Origin: Candidatus Rokuibacteriota bacterium
GTDB taxonomy: Bacteria > JAUVQV01
Assembly: GCA_030609125.1 (NCBI GenBank)
Contig: JAUWCW010000003.1
Span: 1-22,730, forward strand
Direction of reading: 5' to 3'
DNA: 22,730 nt
Part shown: positions 21,130 through 22,730 of the stretch, one piece after another
How positions within the stretch are numbered: the stretch's first letter is position 1
Layout: each line of letters begins with the position of its first letter
Notes under the pieces: generated by a model
Database searches by the model: none
Told to the model about the DNA's origin: nothing
What the model saw: only the letters and a program-made list of their open reading frames with translations
Position numbers and translations under genes: made by a program

Positions 21130-22730
21130 TCCTCTCCGACGCCGCCATCCGCCACCGCACGACGGTCTTCGTCCTGCTGGTCATCATCGTCTTCATGGGG
21201 CTCTCCGCCTACAGCTCGCTGCCGCGCGAGTCCTCCCCGGACATCAAGATACCCTTCATGAACATCGTCACCGTCTACCCCGGCGTCTCCCCCGGCGACG
21301 TCGAGACCCTCCTCACCATCCCGATAGAGAACGAGCTGAAAAACCTGCGCGACGTGGAGGCGATCACCTCCGTGTCGGCCGAGGGGGCCTCGATCATCAC
21401 CATCGAGTTCGAGCCGAGCGTGGATCTCGATTTCGCTCTGCAGAAAGTGAAGGAAAAGGTCGATTCCGCCGCGCCCGACCTCCCCGAGGACGCCGAAGAG
21501 CCGATGGTGCTGGAGATCACCACCTCCGAGTTTCCGATCATGCAGATCAACATCGCCGGCGAGGTGGGGCTGGTGAGGCTCAAGGACATCGGGGAGGACC
21601 TTCAGGACCTGATCGAGGGTATCCGCGGCGTGCTGCGCGTGGAGCTCGTCGGCGGCGTGGAGAGGGAGATCCGGATCGAGTACGACCCCCGGCGCCTGGC
21701 GGGCTACGGCCTCTCGCCCAACGACATCGTCCGGGCGGTCCGGGCGGCGAACGTCAACATTCCCGGCGGGAGCCTGGAGCTGGGAGAGGCGGAGTACCTC
21801 CTGAGGGTCCCGGGGGAGTTCGAGGACCCGGCGGAGATCAACGACCTGGTGCTGCGCCAGGACCGGGGAAGGCCGGTTTACGTCCGGGACGTGGCGGTGG
21901 TGGTCGACGGCTACAAGGAGGTGGAGACCATCTCCCGCTACAACGGGCGTCTGAGCGTGTCGCTTTCGGTGCAGAAGAGGGCGGGGGAGAACATCGTCCG
22001 GATCTGCGACGAGGTGCGGGAGCTGCTGGAGAAGGAGGGACCGGATCTGCCGGTGGGGGTGGAGATGACCGTCGTCTTCGACGAGTCGAAGGACATCCGC
22101 AACATGGTGGCGGACCTGGAGAACAACATTCTCAACGCCCTCTTCCTCGTCGTGGGCGTCATCTTCTTCTTCATGGGTCTGGTCAACTCCATCTTTGTGG
22201 CCCTCGCCATCCCCATTTCCATGCTCATATCCTTCGCCGTCCTGAGCGCCCTCGGCTACACGCTCAACATCGTGGTGCTCTTCAGCCTCATCCTCGCCCT
22301 GGGGATGCTCGTCGACAACGCCATCGTCATCGTGGAGAACATCTACCGGCACCGGCAGGAAGGAAAGGACCGGGTGGACGCGGCCATCACGGGGACGTCG
22401 GAGGTCGCCTGGCCGGTCATCACCTCCACGGCCACGACCCTCTGCGCCTTTTTCCCCATGATCTTCTGGCCTGGGATCATGGGCGAATTCATGTCCTATC
22501 TGCCGCGGACGCTCATCATCACCCTCTCGGCGTCGCTCTTTGTCGCCCTGGTGATCAACCCCACCCTCTGCGCGGCCTTCATGCGGGTTACGCACGACCC
22601 GAAAAAGGACAAGAAGCGTGGGGGGATGACGCGCTTCACGGACCTGTACGTGCGGTTCCTCGGCTTTGCCCTCGACCACCACGTCGCCTCCCTGGTCTTT
22701 TCGGCGGGGCTGCTGGTGGGCATCATTCTG
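21126..22730 (+). CDS. RND family efflux pump, inner-membrane subunit (3' end cut by window edge)
   Basis: 535 residues are visible and the frame runs off the right edge; full RND pumps have about 1,000-1,050. The first transmembrane helix (TTVFVLLVIIVFMGLSAYSS) is followed by a large periplasmic porter region with the typical VYPGVSPGDVETLLTIPIE and REIRIEYDPRRLAGYGLSP motifs. Helices 2-6 follow. Helix 4 carries LGMLVDNAIVIVENIYRH, which keeps the first Asp of the AcrB proton-relay pair; the second is Asn, as in many related pumps. The sequence looks like the HAE or acriflavin-resistance type rather than a metal pump, but substrates cannot be predicted. It starts by an ATGA overlap with the adaptor gene and uses the pair's shared regulator. 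Confidence 0.96.
   Translation, partial: MILSDAAIRHRTTVFVLLVIIVFMGLSAYSSLPRESSPDIKIPFMNIVTVYPGVSPGDVETLLTIPIENELKNLRDVEAITSVSAEGASIITIEFEPSVDLDFALQKVKEKVDSAAPDLPEDAEEPMVLEITTSEFPIMQINIAGEVGLVRLKDIGEDLQDLIEGIRGVLRVELVGGVEREIRIEYDPRRLAGYGLSPNDIVRAVRAANVNIPGGSLELGEAEYLLRVPGEFEDPAEINDLVLRQDRGRPVYVRDVAVVVDGYKEVETISRYNGRLSVSLSVQKRAGENIVRICDEVRELLEKEGPDLPVGVEMTVVFDESKDIRNMVADLENNILNALFLVVGVIFFFMGLVNSIFVALAIPISMLISFAVLSALGYTLNIVVLFSLILALGMLVDNAIVIVENIYRHRQEGKDRVDAAITGTSEVAWPVITSTATTLCAFFPMIFWPGIMGEFMSYLPRTLIITLSASLFVALVINPTLCAAFMRVTHDPKKDKKRGGMTRFTDLYVRFLGFALDHHVASLVFSAGLLVGIIL

Noticed and set aside
1-22730. CRISPR array, tRNA or rRNA genes, replication origin
   Set aside because: No regular spaced repeats, cloverleaf-like or rRNA-like sequence or DnaA-box clusters were seen.

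Overview
This is a high-GC bacterial window with densely packed genes and short intergenic spaces. The gene content suggests a Gram-negative, probably deltaproteobacterial (Desulfobacterota-like) organism: a TonB-dependent outer-membrane receptor, an RND efflux system, a bacterial-type AspRS, a DUF2079 protein, a zinc-ribbon/Yip1 protein and several dispersed intergenic repeat families. The lineage is an inference; no rRNA or other marker settles it.

Layout. (1) 1-1400, minus strand: a TauE/SafE-type permease, cut by the left edge, sits downstream of a NusG/RfaH-like antitermination factor. The candidate promoter of the latter contains an 11-G run. (2) 1544-2821, plus: a gamma-class carbonic anhydrase-like protein directly followed by a family 2 glycosyltransferase. 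(3) 2822-3044: gene-free, holding a perfect 16-bp palindrome, a dispersed repeat and a short tandem repeat. (4) 3045-7307: zinc-ribbon/Yip1 membrane protein, aspS and a DUF2079 membrane protein, ended by a clear intrinsic terminator. (5) 7370-7543: a 174-bp element that is an imperfect palindrome over nearly its whole length (MITE-like). (6) 7558-16443, plus: an unusual biosynthetic cluster. (7) 16444-16809: a truncated histidine kinase remnant. (8) 16843-19048, minus: a B12 (BtuB-type) TonB receptor behind a cobalamin riboswitch. (9) 19208-22730, plus: a TetR regulator, an RND adaptor lipoprotein and an RND pump cut by the right edge. The last three are joined by ATGA overlaps.

The centre of interest is region 6. 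It encodes three radical SAM modules, two CDP-alcohol phosphotransferase modules, an intact nucleotidyltransferase resembling CTP:inositol-1-phosphate cytidylyltransferases, a Wzx-like flippase and a GT4 glycosyltransferase. One 703-residue protein fuses a shortened nucleotidyltransferase-like domain, a membrane CDP-alcohol phosphotransferase and a radical SAM/SPASM domain. The fused nucleotidyltransferase-like part lacks its nucleotide-binding loop, while an intact stand-alone enzyme lies about 5 kb downstream. A coherent but unproven reading is that the stand-alone enzyme makes a CDP-polyol (perhaps CDP-inositol). The two membrane phosphotransferases would then pass the polyol phosphate to lipid or alcohol acceptors, the radical SAM enzymes would modify the product, GT4 would glycosylate it and the flippase would export it. 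I know of no characterised pathway with this set of genes.

All calls come from reading the sequence and remembered family motifs; no database search was run.
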